Shown: piece by piece, positions 30,003 to 39,894 of the stretch
Layout of the letters: every line of letters begins with the position of its first letter
Numbering within the stretch: position 1 is the stretch's first letter
Assembly: GCA_023436715.1 (NCBI GenBank)
Contig: JAEZIJ010000129.1
Span: 5,460 to 69,459 of the forward strand
Length of the DNA: 64,000 bases
Direction of reading: 5' to 3'
From: Acidobacteriota bacterium
GTDB lineage: Bacteria > Acidobacteriota > Terriglobia > Bryobacterales > Bryobacteraceae
Program-made: the position numbers and the translations under genes
The notes under the pieces: generated by a model
Told to the model about the DNA's origin: nothing
What the model saw: the letters and a program-made list of their open reading frames with translations, nothing else
Databases searched by the model: none

Positions 30003-30748
30003 CGCTCCACCGCCTTCCGGAAACCATGCGAAAACGACACGTCGTACAACCGTGATTGCGTTCCGGCGCATCCGAGAACGGCGCCCACCAGGATGAGCGC
30101 GGTTTTGCGGATCCCCTCGGCTTCGGCTCGCTCCGCAAGGGTGGCGAGCGTGGCCCGGATGACGCGCTGGTCAGGCCAGGACGCGTGATACACCAGCGCC
30201 GCCGGGCAACCGGCTCCATAGTGAGGCGCGAGCACGGTACAGATCTCTTCGACCCGGTCGGTCGAGAGATAGAGACACAGCGTAGCGCGGGCCGCGGCCA
30301 ATTTGGCCAAGTCCTGCTCGGGGGGAACCGGCGTGCGTCCTGCAGCGCGCGTCAGAATGACGGTTTGAGATACCCCAGGCACAGTGAGTTCCGCCATCAG
30401 CGCGGATGCCACCGCCTGAAACGCGCTGATGCCGGGCACGACTTCGTAGTCGATGCCGTAACGATCGAGCGCGGCCATCTGCTCGCCGATGGCACCGTAA
30501 AGCGACGGCTCACCCGAATGCAAGCGCACGACATCGCGGTTCGACGCGCGACAGACCGCGACGATGTCTTCAAGCGTCATACTTGCCGAGTCGTGCCGCT
30601 CGGCGCTTTCCGGCAGCAGAGCGAGTACGGCCGGACTCACCAGCGAGCCGGCGTAGATGCACACCTGCGCGCCGCGAATCAGACGCGCGGCCTTCTGCGT
30701 GAGTAAGTCGGGGTCACCCGGTCCGGCGCCGACGAAATAGACTTTCAT
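29999..30748 (-). CDS. cbiF: cobalt-precorrin-4 C11-methyltransferase
   Basis: A 249-residue tetrapyrrole methylase (CbiF/CobM). The N-terminal loop is VYFVGAGPGDPDLLTQKAAR, and the segments VRLHSGEPSLYGAIGEQM and YEVVPGISAFQAVASAL are typical of the C11 enzyme. LTRAAGRTPVPPEQDL is a near-diagnostic CobM/CbiF phrase. It is coupled to both neighbours: the start overlaps the stop of cbiE and the stop overlaps the cbiG start, each by four bases. Confidence 0.95.
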   Translation of the reverse strand: MKVYFVGAGPGDPDLLTQKAARLIRGAQVCIYAGSLVSPAVLALLPESAERHDSASMTLEDIVAVCRASNRDVVRLHSGEPSLYGAIGEQMAALDRYGIDYEVVPGISAFQAVASALMAELTVPGVSQTVILTRAAGRTPVPPEQDLAKLAAARATLCLYLSTDRVEEICTVLAPHYGAGCPAALVYHASWPDQRVIRATLATLAERAEAEGIRKTALILVGAVLGCAGTQSRLYDVSFSHGFRKAVER

Positions 30749-31353
30749 TGATCGCCCCGCAACAGGATTAGGATGGACAGACTAGCGCAAGGAATCTGGC
30801 GCAGCTCGGCGGGCGAAGTTTCGCGGACCACTTCACCGGACAGCGTGAGATTTTCCGCCAGGTAGACCTTCCAGTTCGAACCGAGGGATTCCGCGAGCGC
30901 CGCCACCCAGGTTACGGCCTCCGGCGAGCCGGTCAGAACCGCAATCTTGTCTTCGGATGCGAGTGCCGCGAAATCGGTTCGCGGCAGCTCGCCGTGTGCA
31001 CTCAGAATCCTCGCGCCAGTCCAATCCAGGCCGAGGCGCGCGAAAGCAACCTGCACGGAGCTCACGCCCGGAATGACCCGGCACGCATCGCGCCCGAAAC
31101 GCTCGATGACGAGCCGCGCTAGGCTCGAAATTCCGGGGTCTCCGCTTACCAGCACCGCGACGCGCCGGTCGCGGTGGGCCGCGATTTCCCGAATGCTGCC
31201 TCGTGCGGAGACGCGCTCGCTGGATGCCTCCGGAAACAGGTCCAGTAATCTCTGTGCGCCGATCAGCACTTCGGCCTGCTGCACGGCTTCGAGGGCTTCG
31301 AGCGTCACACATTCGCGGGCGCCCGGCCCACAACCGACAATCGTTATGTCCAT
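30745..31353 (-). CDS. cbiE: cobalt-precorrin-7 C5-methyltransferase, CbiE subunit only
   Basis: A 202-residue CbiE methylase. IVGCGPGARECVTLEALEA opens the protein, followed by VAVLVSGDPGISSLARLV and CRVIPGVSSVQVAFARLGLD. The length corresponds to CbiE alone, and no CbiT (C15 methyltransferase/decarboxylase) domain follows, as it would in the fused CobL. No separate cbiT occurs anywhere in the window. It overlaps the end of cbiD by 10 bases. Confidence 0.93.
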   Translation of the reverse strand: MDITIVGCGPGARECVTLEALEAVQQAEVLIGAQRLLDLFPEASSERVSARGSIREIAAHRDRRVAVLVSGDPGISSLARLVIERFGRDACRVIPGVSSVQVAFARLGLDWTGARILSAHGELPRTDFAALASEDKIAVLTGSPEAVTWVAALAESLGSNWKVYLAENLTLSGEVVRETSPAELRQIPCASLSILILLRGDQ

Positions 31354-32378
31354 GGCGACAGATCTCCCGCATCACCCAGCCACTCGCCCGCCATATCCAC
31401 CAGTACGACGGCGGCATCCGAGCCTTCGCCCAAGCGCTCAGTTACAGCGGCGCGGACTTGCGCCGAAAGCGCACACGCGAGCGCGCGCCGTTCGTCCGCT
31501 CCGAGCGCCTGAAACACGCCTTCCACAGTGGGAGATTCGACGCCGGCCATCTTCGCCACCCGACCCACCGCGGCCTGCGACCGCGAGGAGTGCGTGTCCC
31601 ACTCCCCGAACGCGAGCTTGGCCAACTTTCCCGGGTGCCCCACAGCCAACAGGCGCCGAACTCCGTGCCCGCGTGCGCGGTCGAGCATCGCGCCCCACTC
31701 ATTGCCGGCGTCCACAACTTGCTGCGCCGCCACGCGCAGATGACGGCGCGCCGCCTGCTCGCCGATGCGGCCCGGCACCAGCACGGGTTCTCGAAAGCCT
31801 GCGGCGACGGCGACATCCAGCCCGCAGCACAGCGCTTCGCGCATCGCCTCGTGGCTGAAAGGGCGCACGAGGCCGCTGGTGCCGAGAATCGACAGTCCGC
31901 CTTCAATACCCAACTTCGGGTTGAACGTCTTGGCGGCGAGCGCCTGTCCGCCGGGAATGGAAACGGTCACGCGCGCACCGTGTGCGGTTACCTCGCGGAT
32001 GGCCGCTTCGATCATACGGCGCGGTCCGGGATTGATGGCTGGCTCTCCAGGCGGAACCGACAGGCCAGGCAGCGTGACGGTGCCGACACCGTCGCCGGCC
32101 TCGAAACGAATCTCTGTTTCCGCCAGGAACCGAACGGTCGAGATCACCATGACACCGTGCGTAACGTCGGGATCGTCTCCGCCATCCTTGCGGATGCCAG
32201 CGCGAGCGGCGTCGCCCAGCGACCGCGCGAAGGTGAGCGGAAGGGAAAGGCGCGCGCCGTCGGGCAGCGGGATCTCCACCAATGTTCCGGGCTCTTGCCC
32301 ACTCAGCACCATAGCCGCCGCCTTGGCGCCGCCTGCCGCGCAGCTTCCGGTGGAATAGCCGCAGTTCAGGCGGCTCAT
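31344..32378 (-). CDS. cbiD: cobalt-precorrin-5B C1-methyltransferase
   Basis: A 344-residue CbiD, the anaerobic-pathway C1 methylase. The N-terminal signature is GYSTGSCAAGGAKAAAMVL, followed by KDGGDDPDVTHGVMV, PGEPAINPGPRRMI, LGIEGGLSILGTSGLVRPFS and VGHPGKLAKLAFGEWDTHSS. The ATG at 32378 is chosen because homology begins there; the frame stays open upstream within cbiL, but that sequence is a shadow. The start overlaps the cbiL stop (ATGA). Its presence, with CbiG and the single-subunit cobaltochelatase, settles the early-cobalt route. Confidence 0.95.
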   Translation of the reverse strand: MSRLNCGYSTGSCAAGGAKAAAMVLSGQEPGTLVEIPLPDGARLSLPLTFARSLGDAARAGIRKDGGDDPDVTHGVMVISTVRFLAETEIRFEAGDGVGTVTLPGLSVPPGEPAINPGPRRMIEAAIREVTAHGARVTVSIPGGQALAAKTFNPKLGIEGGLSILGTSGLVRPFSHEAMREALCCGLDVAVAAGFREPVLVPGRIGEQAARRHLRVAAQQVVDAGNEWGAMLDRARGHGVRRLLAVGHPGKLAKLAFGEWDTHSSRSQAAVGRVAKMAGVESPTVEGVFQALGADERRALACALSAQVRAAVTERLGEGSDAAVVLVDMAGEWLGDAGDLSPWT

Positions 32379-33124
32379 GTCTTCTCCGAATTCCAGCGGC
32401 GCCGGCCGACCTGCACGATCACGGTGGACATGTAGCCGAAGCGTCCTTCCGGCACATCGTCCAGTCCGACGATTACGCGTTCTTTGTCGCCCTGTTCGGC
32501 ATAGCACACCATGCACGCCCGGCTGGCCAGGTTGTGGCGTTTCAGCAGTTCGACCACGGCGCGGGCGCGCGGCCCGATTTTGTAAATCACCACTGTCTCG
32601 CTGTCGCCGAGTGCACGCTCCACTTCTTCGAGGCTGGTTGCAGGCAGCAACGTGAGCCTGTCGTCCTGGAGAGTGAGCGTCGTGCCGGCAATCGCCGCGG
32701 CGGCCTGAAAAGCGCTGATGCCCGGCACGATGTGGATGCGTTCCGGCGGCAGAAGCCCGGCCATGTGCGACAGCACGTAGCACGCGGTGCTGTAGATCAG
32801 TGGATCGCCGATGGTCAAATGCGCCACCGACTGCCCGGCGCGGCAGCGCTCCGCTACCGTGACGGCCATGGTGCGCCAACAGGCATCGGTCCGATCTTCG
32901 TCCCGCATCATCGGGTAAACGTGCTCGATGACCTCCTTGCCGGGCAGCAGGCCTTGAACGGCCTGGAGAGCGAGACTCTCGCTGGACCGTTCCGAACGGG
33001 GCGCGACCACCAGGTCTACGCTGCCCACGATGTTGTGCGCGCGCAGCGTGAGCAGGTCGGGACTGCCCGGTCCCACGCCCACCGCGTAGAAATGGCCTCG
33101 CTCGGCCCGTTCATAGACGCCCAT
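32375..33124 (-). CDS. cbiL: cobalt-precorrin-2 C20-methyltransferase
   Basis: A 249-residue tetrapyrrole methylase (CbiL/CobI). FYAVGVGPGSPDLLTLRA lies at about 12-29, then VAHLTIGDPLIYSTACYVL and IHIVPGISAFQAAAA. YKIGPRARAVVELLKRHNL is characteristic of the C20 enzyme. It acts on cobalt-sirohydrochlorin delivered by CbiK, the gene just upstream, whose end it overlaps by 14 bases. Confidence 0.95.
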   Translation of the reverse strand: MGVYERAERGHFYAVGVGPGSPDLLTLRAHNIVGSVDLVVAPRSERSSESLALQAVQGLLPGKEVIEHVYPMMRDEDRTDACWRTMAVTVAERCRAGQSVAHLTIGDPLIYSTACYVLSHMAGLLPPERIHIVPGISAFQAAAAIAGTTLTLQDDRLTLLPATSLEEVERALGDSETVVIYKIGPRARAVVELLKRHNLASRACMVCYAEQGDKERVIVGLDDVPEGRFGYMSTVIVQVGRRRWNSEKT

Positions 33125-33875
33125 CGGCTTGTCCTTTCAATTCGTCGAGCGCCGCATCCAGACGGCGCAGGTAGATGGCGAGGACTTGCGGATTCCACCC
33201 CAGCGACGGCGCGCAGCTCACATGCGCGGCGCCGATGCGGTTCTTCCAGGATTCGGCGTGCCCGCCCATCACGTCGTTGACGATGTGCTCGCCGGCCGCC
33301 AGCATGAAGGGCACGAAATGCACCGAGCCGGCGGCCCGCGCCATTTCGCGCGCCCGCTCCAGTGGGGCCAGCCCGGGGCTTCCCTCGACACTGGCGACGA
33401 CCACGTTCGCGTGCCGCCTCTCCACCGCGCACGCCAACGCGAGCAACCGGCTGTTGTACTCCGCGTGGCGGCGGTTGCCGTGACACACCAGGACGTTGAC
33501 GCTGCCTTTGAGAAAAGCCGATTCGATGGCGGCGATCACCTCGTCTATGCTGTGCGCATCGTCGAGCAGAGGGCGGCCGATTCGGAAGCCGTTGCCGGCG
33601 AGTTGAGAGAGTTTCGCGTACTCCTGTCCGGGCACGGTCAGCAGCGGCTGAAAAACGGCGCTCCTGTGCGCCAGACCGGCGATGGTCTCCTCCACGGTGG
33701 GTAGTGTCACACCCAGTTCGCGCAGTTTCGCGGCGATGCGCCCAGAGGTGTATGCCCAGCGAACTTCATGGTCCGGCCTGTGCCGCCGCACGGCTTCTTC
33801 GATATGCGAATAGACTGCACGCGCTTCCGGCGACGAGGCGCCGAAACCCACCAGCACGGTGACCGGATTATTCAT
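33111..33875 (-). CDS. cbiK: sirohydrochlorin cobaltochelatase, CbiK type
   Basis: A 254-residue class II chelatase of the CbiK (CbiX-like, single-subunit) family that inserts Co2+ into sirohydrochlorin without ATP. The two metal-facing histidine regions are visible: LVCHGNRRHAEYN and FVPFMLAAGEHIVNDVMGG. The N-terminus VLVGFGASSPEARAVY and VFQPLLTVPGQEYAKL fit CbiK. No signal peptide is seen, so it is cytoplasmic. The ATG at 33875 overlaps the cbiC stop region by 8 bases. Because cobalt enters here, the pathway does not need a CobNST chelatase. Confidence 0.92.
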   Translation of the reverse strand: MNNPVTVLVGFGASSPEARAVYSHIEEAVRRHRPDHEVRWAYTSGRIAAKLRELGVTLPTVEETIAGLAHRSAVFQPLLTVPGQEYAKLSQLAGNGFRIGRPLLDDAHSIDEVIAAIESAFLKGSVNVLVCHGNRRHAEYNSRLLALACAVERRHANVVVASVEGSPGLAPLERAREMARAAGSVHFVPFMLAAGEHIVNDVMGGHAESWKNRIGAAHVSCAPSLGWNPQVLAIYLRRLDAALDELKGQADGRL

Positions 33876-34533
33876 GGCACAACCCGCACAACGCGTGAAG
33901 CGCGGCCACCGCCAGCGTGCTGCCTCCGCGCCGCCCTTCGACGCAGATCCAGGGCACATCGAGCTTCATGAGTTCCTCCTTGCTTTCGACCACATGCACA
34001 AAACCCACCGGCATGGCGATCACTAGCGCGGGCCGCACGCCTTCTTCGACGATCAGCCGGTTCAATTCCAACAAGGCCACGGGGGCGTTGCCGAAAGCGG
34101 CAATCGCGCCAGTGAGCCGCCGGCGCTCCTTTCGCACGGCAAAGAGCGATCGCGGCAGGCCGGCGGCCTTCGCCTGTCGCCACACGTCTTCATCGGCTAC
34201 GTGACACATAATTCGCTCGGCGGTGTAGTAGGGACAGACGGCGCGCAGGCGCGCGAGCGAGAGGCCCGCGCGGATCATGGCGCTATCGGCATAGATCAGG
34301 CTGCCGTGCGCCAGCGCCTCGACGGCGGCATCGATCGCTACACGGGAAAAACGCGTGCACTCCGCGAACGAGAAATCCGCTGTGGTGTGGATCATGCGAC
34401 GCACCACTGCCCATTCACGAGGCGGGTAGGCGTGTGGCGGCGCCTCGCGGTCGATGGCTTCGAGCGACCGCGCTTCGATGGCGGCGCCATCGAGCGGTTC
34501 GGCCAGCAAGGAGTGAATCAGCGCTTCGTTCAT
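33868..34533 (-). CDS. cbiC: cobalt-precorrin-8 methylmutase
   Basis: A 221-residue CbiC/CobH that migrates the C11 methyl group to C12, giving cobyrinate. The catalytic His lies in RRMIHTTADFSFAE near residue 48. Conserved SLIYADSAMIRAGLS, FGNAPVALLELNRLI, PALVIAMPVGFVHVVESKEEL and the C-terminal RRGGSTLAVAALHAL follow. Length is normal. The start overlaps the cbiA stop by four bases. Confidence 0.95.
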   Translation of the reverse strand: MNEALIHSLLAEPLDGAAIEARSLEAIDREAPPHAYPPREWAVVRRMIHTTADFSFAECTRFSRVAIDAAVEALAHGSLIYADSAMIRAGLSLARLRAVCPYYTAERIMCHVADEDVWRQAKAAGLPRSLFAVRKERRRLTGAIAAFGNAPVALLELNRLIVEEGVRPALVIAMPVGFVHVVESKEELMKLDVPWICVEGRRGGSTLAVAALHALCGLCHE

Positions 34534-35888
34534 AGACGGGATTCCTCGCAGTGGCGAACAAATCTTCGGGCCGCGTCCGGATACGACGCGAAATGGAGAT
34601 GAACGTAGCTGGCCAGGATGCGGCCACGCTGGAAGCCTTCAGCGACCGCGGATGCGTCACGCCGGCGACGCAGCCTGTAAGCCGGCCGCCAGTCGCCACT
34701 GTTGATGATCTCCGAGTAGTGGTATTCATGGCCGCGCATACAGGCGCCTTGCCCTGCGAACAGCGAGTCTTGTTCAGGCGACGTCTCCACGTAGCCAAGC
34801 GCCTTGCGCCGCGGGAGCATGCGTGTCCGGACCGGCAGAACGCCTACCATCCCGTGGCGGACTCCGTCGAGCGTTTCGATGCCTTGCGAGAGAAACATCA
34901 AGCCTCCGCACTCGGCATAAACAGGCCGGCCCGAGGCCGCGAATTCGCGCACGGATGCGAGCATTCCCGCATTGGCCGAGAGCGCCGCCGCGTGTTCTTC
35001 CGGATATCCGCCGCCGATGTAGAGACCGTCAAGGCCGGCTGGCAAGCAGGGATCGGACAAGGGAGAGAAGCGCACAAGCTCTGCGCCGGCCGCTTCGAGC
35101 GCTTCCAGGTTGTCCGGATAGTAGAAATAAAACGCCGCATCCTCGGCCACTCCCAGCCGTACTGTCGTTTCGCTGGCGGCTGGGGACGACTCCGGCTCCG
35201 CGATAGGGGGCGCGCTTTGCGCCATAGCGAGAATCGCATCCGGCGCCAGGTGACGCTCCGCGGCGTCCGCGAATTCGTCGAAGTTCGGGGCGGCCGGGGC
35301 CGCAACCAGACCGAGGTGGCGGCTGGGCAGCGACGGAAGCGTGCCGCGCGGCAATGTCCCCATCAGCGGCGGCAGATCCGCGGCGCGCAGTGACTCCGCG
35401 ATCCATGCGGCATGACGCTCCGAGCCGCACGAGTTGGCGATGACGCCTGCGACTGTCACGCCCGGCTCAAACCGCGCGAAACCCGAAATGGTGGCTGCAA
35501 CGCTGCGCGCCATGCCGTGGGCATTCACCACTAGCAGCACGGGCGCGTCGAGCCAGCGCGCAAGCTCGGCCGTGCTGCCCGCGAGCGCCGCGGGTTCAGC
35601 GCCGTCGAACAGTCCCATCACGCCCTCGATTACGGCGATGTCCGCTCCGCAAGTCGCGCGACGAAGGAGATTCTCCGCATACGGCCGCCCGCACATCCAG
35701 CCATCGAGGTTGTAGCAGGGCCGGCCCGATGCGCGCGCGAGCCAAGTGGGATCGAGAAAATCGGGACCGGCCTTGAACGTCTGCACGCACAGGCCGCGGC
35801 GGCGGAACGCGGCGATGAGCGCAAGGGTCACCGAAGTCTTGCCCAGACCACTACCGGTAGCGCCGATCACGAGCCTGGGGCATCGCAT
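34530..35888 (-). CDS. cbiA: cobyrinate a,c-diamide synthase
   Basis: A 452-residue CbiA/CobB glutamine amidotransferase that amidates the a and c side chains using ATP and Gln. The N-terminal P-loop domain is VIGATGSGLGKTSVTLAL with FKAGPDFLDPTWLARASGRP and DGWMCGRPYAENLL. The class I GATase-like domain has YIGGGYPEEHAAALSANAGM, nucleophile Cys in GRPVYAECGGLMFLSQG, and HEYHYSEI. It sits three bases after the cobO stop and runs into cbiC. Confidence 0.95.
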   Translation of the reverse strand: MRCPRLVIGATGSGLGKTSVTLALIAAFRRRGLCVQTFKAGPDFLDPTWLARASGRPCYNLDGWMCGRPYAENLLRRATCGADIAVIEGVMGLFDGAEPAALAGSTAELARWLDAPVLLVVNAHGMARSVAATISGFARFEPGVTVAGVIANSCGSERHAAWIAESLRAADLPPLMGTLPRGTLPSLPSRHLGLVAAPAAPNFDEFADAAERHLAPDAILAMAQSAPPIAEPESSPAASETTVRLGVAEDAAFYFYYPDNLEALEAAGAELVRFSPLSDPCLPAGLDGLYIGGGYPEEHAAALSANAGMLASVREFAASGRPVYAECGGLMFLSQGIETLDGVRHGMVGVLPVRTRMLPRRKALGYVETSPEQDSLFAGQGACMRGHEYHYSEIINSGDWRPAYRLRRRRDASAVAEGFQRGRILASYVHLHFASYPDAARRFVRHCEESRL

Positions 35889-35891
35889 GGC

Positions 35892-36419
35892 TCAGTACTC
35901 CACTCCCGGCTGGGCCGGAATGCCCTGCCGATAGCCGTGTTTGACGCAGCGCATCTCGGTGACGGTGTCCGCCATTTCGAGTAACTCCGGCGGTGCGCCG
36001 CGGCCGGTGAGCACGACGCAAGCGCCGGGCTGGGCCTTCGACAAAACCTCGACGACGGCAGAGACCTCGAGAAGCCGGGCGGAAAGGGCGACGCAGATCT
36101 CGTCGAGAATCACGAGACCATAGCGGCCCGAGGCCAGACCTTCGCGTGCCAGGTCAAGCGCCCGCTCGGCGGCCTCGCGGTGCGCGCTCCTGGCCGCTCC
36201 CGCGGCGCGCGGAATAAAGCCGCGTCCCTGCTGCGAGATTTCGACTCCCGGCAAGCGGCCGATTGCGGCGATCTCGCCAGTGGAACTGTCGGACTTCACG
36301 AACTGGACAATCAGCACGCCGCTGCCGTGCCCCGCGGCGCGCAGCGCCATGCCAAGAGCGGCGGTGGTTTTGCCCTTGCCGTCGCCGGTAAAGATCAGCA
36401 GCCGATCTGGGTATTTCAT
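35892..36419 (-). CDS. cobO: corrinoid adenosyltransferase (BtuR/CobO)
   Basis: A 175-residue P-loop adenosyltransferase that adds the 5'-deoxyadenosyl ligand to cob(I)alamin-type corrinoids. Walker A is TGDGKGKTTAALGMALRA at about 11-28, then VQFVKSDSSTGE and LVILDEICVALS. The C-terminal CVVLTGRGAPPELLEMAD and ADTVTEMRCVKHGYRQGI are diagnostic. The ATG at 36419 is the family start; the upstream extension in the same frame lies in cbiB and is not conserved. It overlaps cbiB by four bases. Confidence 0.95.
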   Translation of the reverse strand: MKYPDRLLIFTGDGKGKTTAALGMALRAAGHGSGVLIVQFVKSDSSTGEIAAIGRLPGVEISQQGRGFIPRAAGAARSAHREAAERALDLAREGLASGRYGLVILDEICVALSARLLEVSAVVEVLSKAQPGACVVLTGRGAPPELLEMADTVTEMRCVKHGYRQGIPAQPGVEY

Positions 36420-37375
36420 CGTCCTCCTATTCCCTGCGCGCACAGCCGGACTCCCAGGAAACCCGCCGCCGCCAGCAGACTCACGACGAACATTAGCGCC
36501 ACCGAGCGCGGGATGTGGCGGCGGTCGAGGGCCTCGCACGGCTCACCCAGGCGCGGCATCTCGATCGGCCGGCCGTGACGGAGCAGCGGCCCGCCCAACT
36601 GCACACCCAGGGCGCCCGCGAAGGCCGCTTCCGGCAGACCGGCGTTCGGGCTGGCGTGTTTCCGGCAATCGCGGCGTCCGAATTTCCACGCGCCGGAGGG
36701 ACGGCCTCCGATGAGCGCCGCCGACAGCGCCACCAGCGGGAACGTGAGCCGCGCGGGGAGCCAGGCGGCCACGTCGTCCAGGCGCGCGGAAGCCCATCCG
36801 AACTTGAGATAGCGCTCGTTCTTGTAGCCAAATGTGGAGTCGAGGGTGCTGACCGCCTTATAAGCAATGGCCAGCACGGGACCGCCAATCACGGCGAAGA
36901 ACAGAGGGGCGGTGACGCCGTCCACCGTGTTTTCCGCGACGCTCTCCACGGTGGCGCGCACGATCCCCGGTTCGTCCAAGGTGGCGGTGTCGCGCCCGAC
37001 CATGCGCGCCACGCGGCCTCGCGCCAGTTCCACATCGCTCGAGCGCAGCGCGCGGAAAACGTCCAGTGCATGGGCGCCCAGATCGTGCGCGGCGAAACAT
37101 GTATACAGCAGCAGAACCGAGATTGCATCTCCCAGCCATGGATGAATCCAGCGCGCGCCCGCTATCGTCCCCCAAGCGGCGAGTGCGGCGCCGCCGACGG
37201 TCACGACTGCGGTGACAACGCCCGCCAGCCACGGATTGCGCAACACCCGCCGCGTGGGCGCTTCAAGCGACAGCGCCAGGCGTCCGATGAACTTCACCGG
37301 ATGCGGAAACCAGCGCGGATCGCCGAACGCCAGGTCCGCCGCGAACGCCACGATCACTTGAGTTGCGGTCGTCAT
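36416..37375 (-). CDS. cbiB: adenosylcobinamide-phosphate synthase (CbiB/CobD-type)
   Basis: A 319-residue inner-membrane protein that attaches (R)-1-amino-2-propanol O-2-phosphate to adenosylcobyrate. The N-terminal signature [18 protein letters not shown] is followed by several membrane segments ([40 protein letters not shown], final [19 protein letters not shown]). [20 protein letters not shown] and [16 protein letters not shown] are strongly conserved. The ATG at 37375 starts the first TM. The name clashes with the decarboxylase also called CobD; here cbiB is used for the synthase. Its start overlaps the next upstream gene's stop by four bases. Confidence 0.95.
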   Translation of the reverse strand: MTTATQVIVAFAADLAFGDPRWFPHPVKFIGRLALSLEAPTRRVLRNPWLAGVVTAVVTVGGAALAAWGTIAGARWIHPWLGDAISVLLLYTCFAAHDLGAHALDVFRALRSSDVELARGRVARMVGRDTATLDEPGIVRATVESVAENTVDGVTAPLFFAVIGGPVLAIAYKAVSTLDSTFGYKNERYLKFGWASARLDDVAAWLPARLTFPLVALSAALIGGRPSGAWKFGRRDCRKHASPNAGLPEAAFAGALGVQLGGPLLRHGRPIEMPRLGEPCEALDRRHIPRSVALMFVVSLLAAAGFLGVRLCAQGIGGR

Positions 37376-39894
37376 CGCAACCTCATCATGCGGTAGATCC
37401 GCTCGATGGACAGGCTTGCGCGCAGGACTTCGGCCAAGCGATCGAGACCCGGCTCGATATCGTAGCGCGCCAGGATGCGACCGGCGGCCGCGAGGCCGCA
37501 CCGTGTGCGCAGCCGGTCGATGAACCAGCGGCGGAAGAGATCGGCGTCGAACAGCCCGTGCAGGTAGCAACCCCAGACGAGCCCATCTTCGGTGCGCGCT
37601 CCCGTCGAATCCTCCAGCACGGGGTGGGCACGCGTGGAAGCCGTTTGTCCGTGATGGATCTCGTAGCCGGCCACCTCGAGCCCGGAGTCGACGTGCCGGG
37701 CAGTTGTGCGCCGCAGCGTTTTCTCGAGCGCCAGGGTGGTCGTCACCGTAAGCAATCCGAGGCATGGTGACGAGGTGCCGTCGGACTCCAGGCGGTGCGG
37801 ATCCTCCAGCGTCTCGCCCAACATCTGGAAGCCGCCGCAGATTCCGACGATCTCAACCTTGCCGGAACGCGCCGCCTCGGAGATGGCGCGCGCGAGACCG
37901 GTTTCATTGAGAAAGCGCAGATCGCCGGGGACGTTCTTGCTGCCCGGCAGTATGATCGCCGCCGGCGCGCCCAATTCATCAGCCGAGCACACGATGCGCA
38001 GGCGCACGTCGGGCTCGGCGCGTAGCGGGTCGAAATCTGTGAAGTTTGAGATGTGCGGGAGGTCGATGACGGCGATGTCCACGCGGCCGCCGGCGGGGGC
38101 GCGATCGTCGAATACTCCATCCTTGAAGCCCACCGAATCCTCTTCGGGCAGGCCCAAGTCGCGCAGGAATGGCACCACGCCCAACACGGGTTTGCCCGCG
38201 TGGGCGAACACGTAGTCCATAGCTCCGCCAAGCAGACTCTGCTTTCCGCGGAACTTGTTCACCACGAAGCCGGCCACCTGTGCGCGTTCCCGCTCGGTGA
38301 AGACTTCCATGCATCCGACGAAGGAAGCGAACACGCCGCCGCGGTCGATATCGCCCACCAGCAGCACGGGCGCGGCGGCGTGACGCGCCATGGTCATGTT
38401 CACGATGTCGTGGGACTTCAGGTTCACTTCTGCCGGGCTGCCTGCGCCTTCGAGAACCACGGCGTCGTTTTCGGCGGCGAGTTCGTCATAGCTTTGCTTC
38501 ACCGTTTCGAAAGCGGCGGCCTTGTAGCGGAAATAGTCCAGCGCCTCCATGTTGCCCACCGGCTTTCCGCGCAGCACCACCTGGCTGCCTGTATCGCTGT
38601 TGGGCTTGAGCAGGATGGGGTTCATGCGGACGTCGGGATCGCGCCTGCACGCCTGCGCCTGTACTACCTGCGCGCGGCCCATCTCCAGACCGTCGCGGGT
38701 GACGAAAGAGTTCAGCGACATGTTCTGCGCCTTGAACGGCGCCACGCGGAAGCCATCCTGCAACAGAACGCGGCACAGCCCCGCCGCCAGAACGCTCTTG
38801 CCGGCATTCGAGCTGGTGCCCTGAAACATGATCGCCGGTGTAGGGCGTCGCACGGCGATGGCCGGCGCGCCGCCAACCTCCTCGCGAATTGCCGCGACAA
38901 GGCGCGCGTTCTCCTCGGCGGTGCGTACGGCGACGCGGAAATAGCGCGCGTCGAGTCCCTCGAAGTTGTCGCACACGCGGATGGCGATGCCGCGCCGCAA
39001 AAGCCGCGCACTCAGCTCGCGCGCGTCGTGATTGACACGCGCCAGAAGGAAGTTGGCCTGGCCGGGAAAGACGTGGATGCCGGGCATCTGCTCCAGACAG
39101 GCGGTTAATTGGCCGCGCCATTCGGCCACCTGCTGGCGGGATCGCTTCAGGTAGTCTTCATCGCGCAGGGCGGCTGTACCCACGGCCTGCGCCAGCGAGT
39201 TCACGCTCCAGGGCGGGAGTGCGTCGCGCAACTTCTCCGCCACCGGCGCGTCGGCTATCGCGAATCCCAGCCGCAGTCCCGGAATGGCGTAGTTCTTCGT
39301 TGCGGAGAGAAGGACGATGATGTTCGGTGGACGCTCATGAGACAGGCGATCGAGCCCTTCCACGAAATCGGCGAACGCCTCGTCGATGACGAACCACGCT
39401 TGCGGATTGCTTGTAGCCAATACGCGCAGCCGCGCGGGATCGAAGCAGCAGCCGGTGGGATTGTTGGGCTGCCCGAGGATGACAAGAGATGCTGTCTCGA
39501 TGGCGTCACTGAGTTGCTCGAAGCCGGCGAACGTAAGTACTTCGAGGCCGGCCCGCTCCGCCGCCCTGCGGTAATCGCTATAGCAAGGAACCGCGATCAC
39601 GGCGCGCCGGCAGTCCAGCACACGCGGGAGAGCATAGAGCAGTTCCGTGGAGCCGTTGCCCGCCACGATCTCCTCGGCGGGCGTGTCGTAGCGCGCCGCA
39701 GCGGCCTGGAGCAGTTCGGTGCAATTCGGGTCCGGGTAGTGCACCGCTTCGCTGAGGTGTGCGCTCACCACGCGGCGCATCCAATCCGGCGGGCCGAGCG
39801 GGTTGATGTTTGCCGAGAAATCGAGCAACTCTTCCGGGGCGACACCGCCGGTTTCCGACAAACGGCGCACATCACCGCCATGCGGCCAACTCAT
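37372..39894 (-). CDS. cobD-cbiP: fusion: L-threonine-O-3-phosphate decarboxylase (CobD) + adenosylcobyric acid synthase (CbiP/CobQ)
   Basis: A single 840-residue frame. Residues about 1-345 are a PLP aminotransferase-fold decarboxylase: [52 protein letters not shown], and the PLP Lys in [16 protein letters not shown] (K200). From about 354 a complete CobQ follows: [48 protein letters not shown], and a GATase with Cys in [12 protein letters not shown] and His in [10 protein letters not shown]. Both halves are full length. The fusion puts the aminopropanol-phosphate supply and amidation of the acceptor in one chain, next to cbiB, which joins their products. ATG 39894 overlaps the cobS stop. 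Confidence 0.94.
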   Translation of the reverse strand: MSWPHGGDVRRLSETGGVAPEELLDFSANINPLGPPDWMRRVVSAHLSEAVHYPDPNCTELLQAAAARYDTPAEEIVAGNGSTELLYALPRVLDCRRAVIAVPCYSDYRRAAERAGLEVLTFAGFEQLSDAIETASLVILGQPNNPTGCCFDPARLRVLATSNPQAWFVIDEAFADFVEGLDRLSHERPPNIIVLLSATKNYAIPGLRLGFAIADAPVAEKLRDALPPWSVNSLAQAVGTAALRDEDYLKRSRQQVAEWRGQLTACLEQMPGIHVFPGQANFLLARVNHDARELSARLLRRGIAIRVCDNFEGLDARYFRVAVRTAEENARLVAAIREEVGGAPAIAVRRPTPAIMFQGTSSNAGKSVLAAGLCRVLLQDGFRVAPFKAQNMSLNSFVTRDGLEMGRAQVVQAQACRRDPDVRMNPILLKPNSDTGSQVVLRGKPVGNMEALDYFRYKAAAFETVKQSYDELAAENDAVVLEGAGSPAEVNLKSHDIVNMTMARHAAAPVLLVGDIDRGGVFASFVGCMEVFTERERAQVAGFVVNKFRGKQSLLGGAMDYVFAHAGKPVLGVVPFLRDLGLPEEDSVGFKDGVFDDRAPAGGRVDIAVIDLPHISNFTDFDPLRAEPDVRLRIVCSADELGAPAAIILPGSKNVPGDLRFLNETGLARAISEAARSGKVEIVGICGGFQMLGETLEDPHRLESDGTSSPCLGLLTVTTTLALEKTLRRTTARHVDSGLEVAGYEIHHGQTASTRAHPVLEDSTGARTEDGLVWGCYLHGLFDADLFRRWFIDRLRTRCGLAAAGRILARYDIEPGLDRLAEVLRASLSIERIYRMMRLR

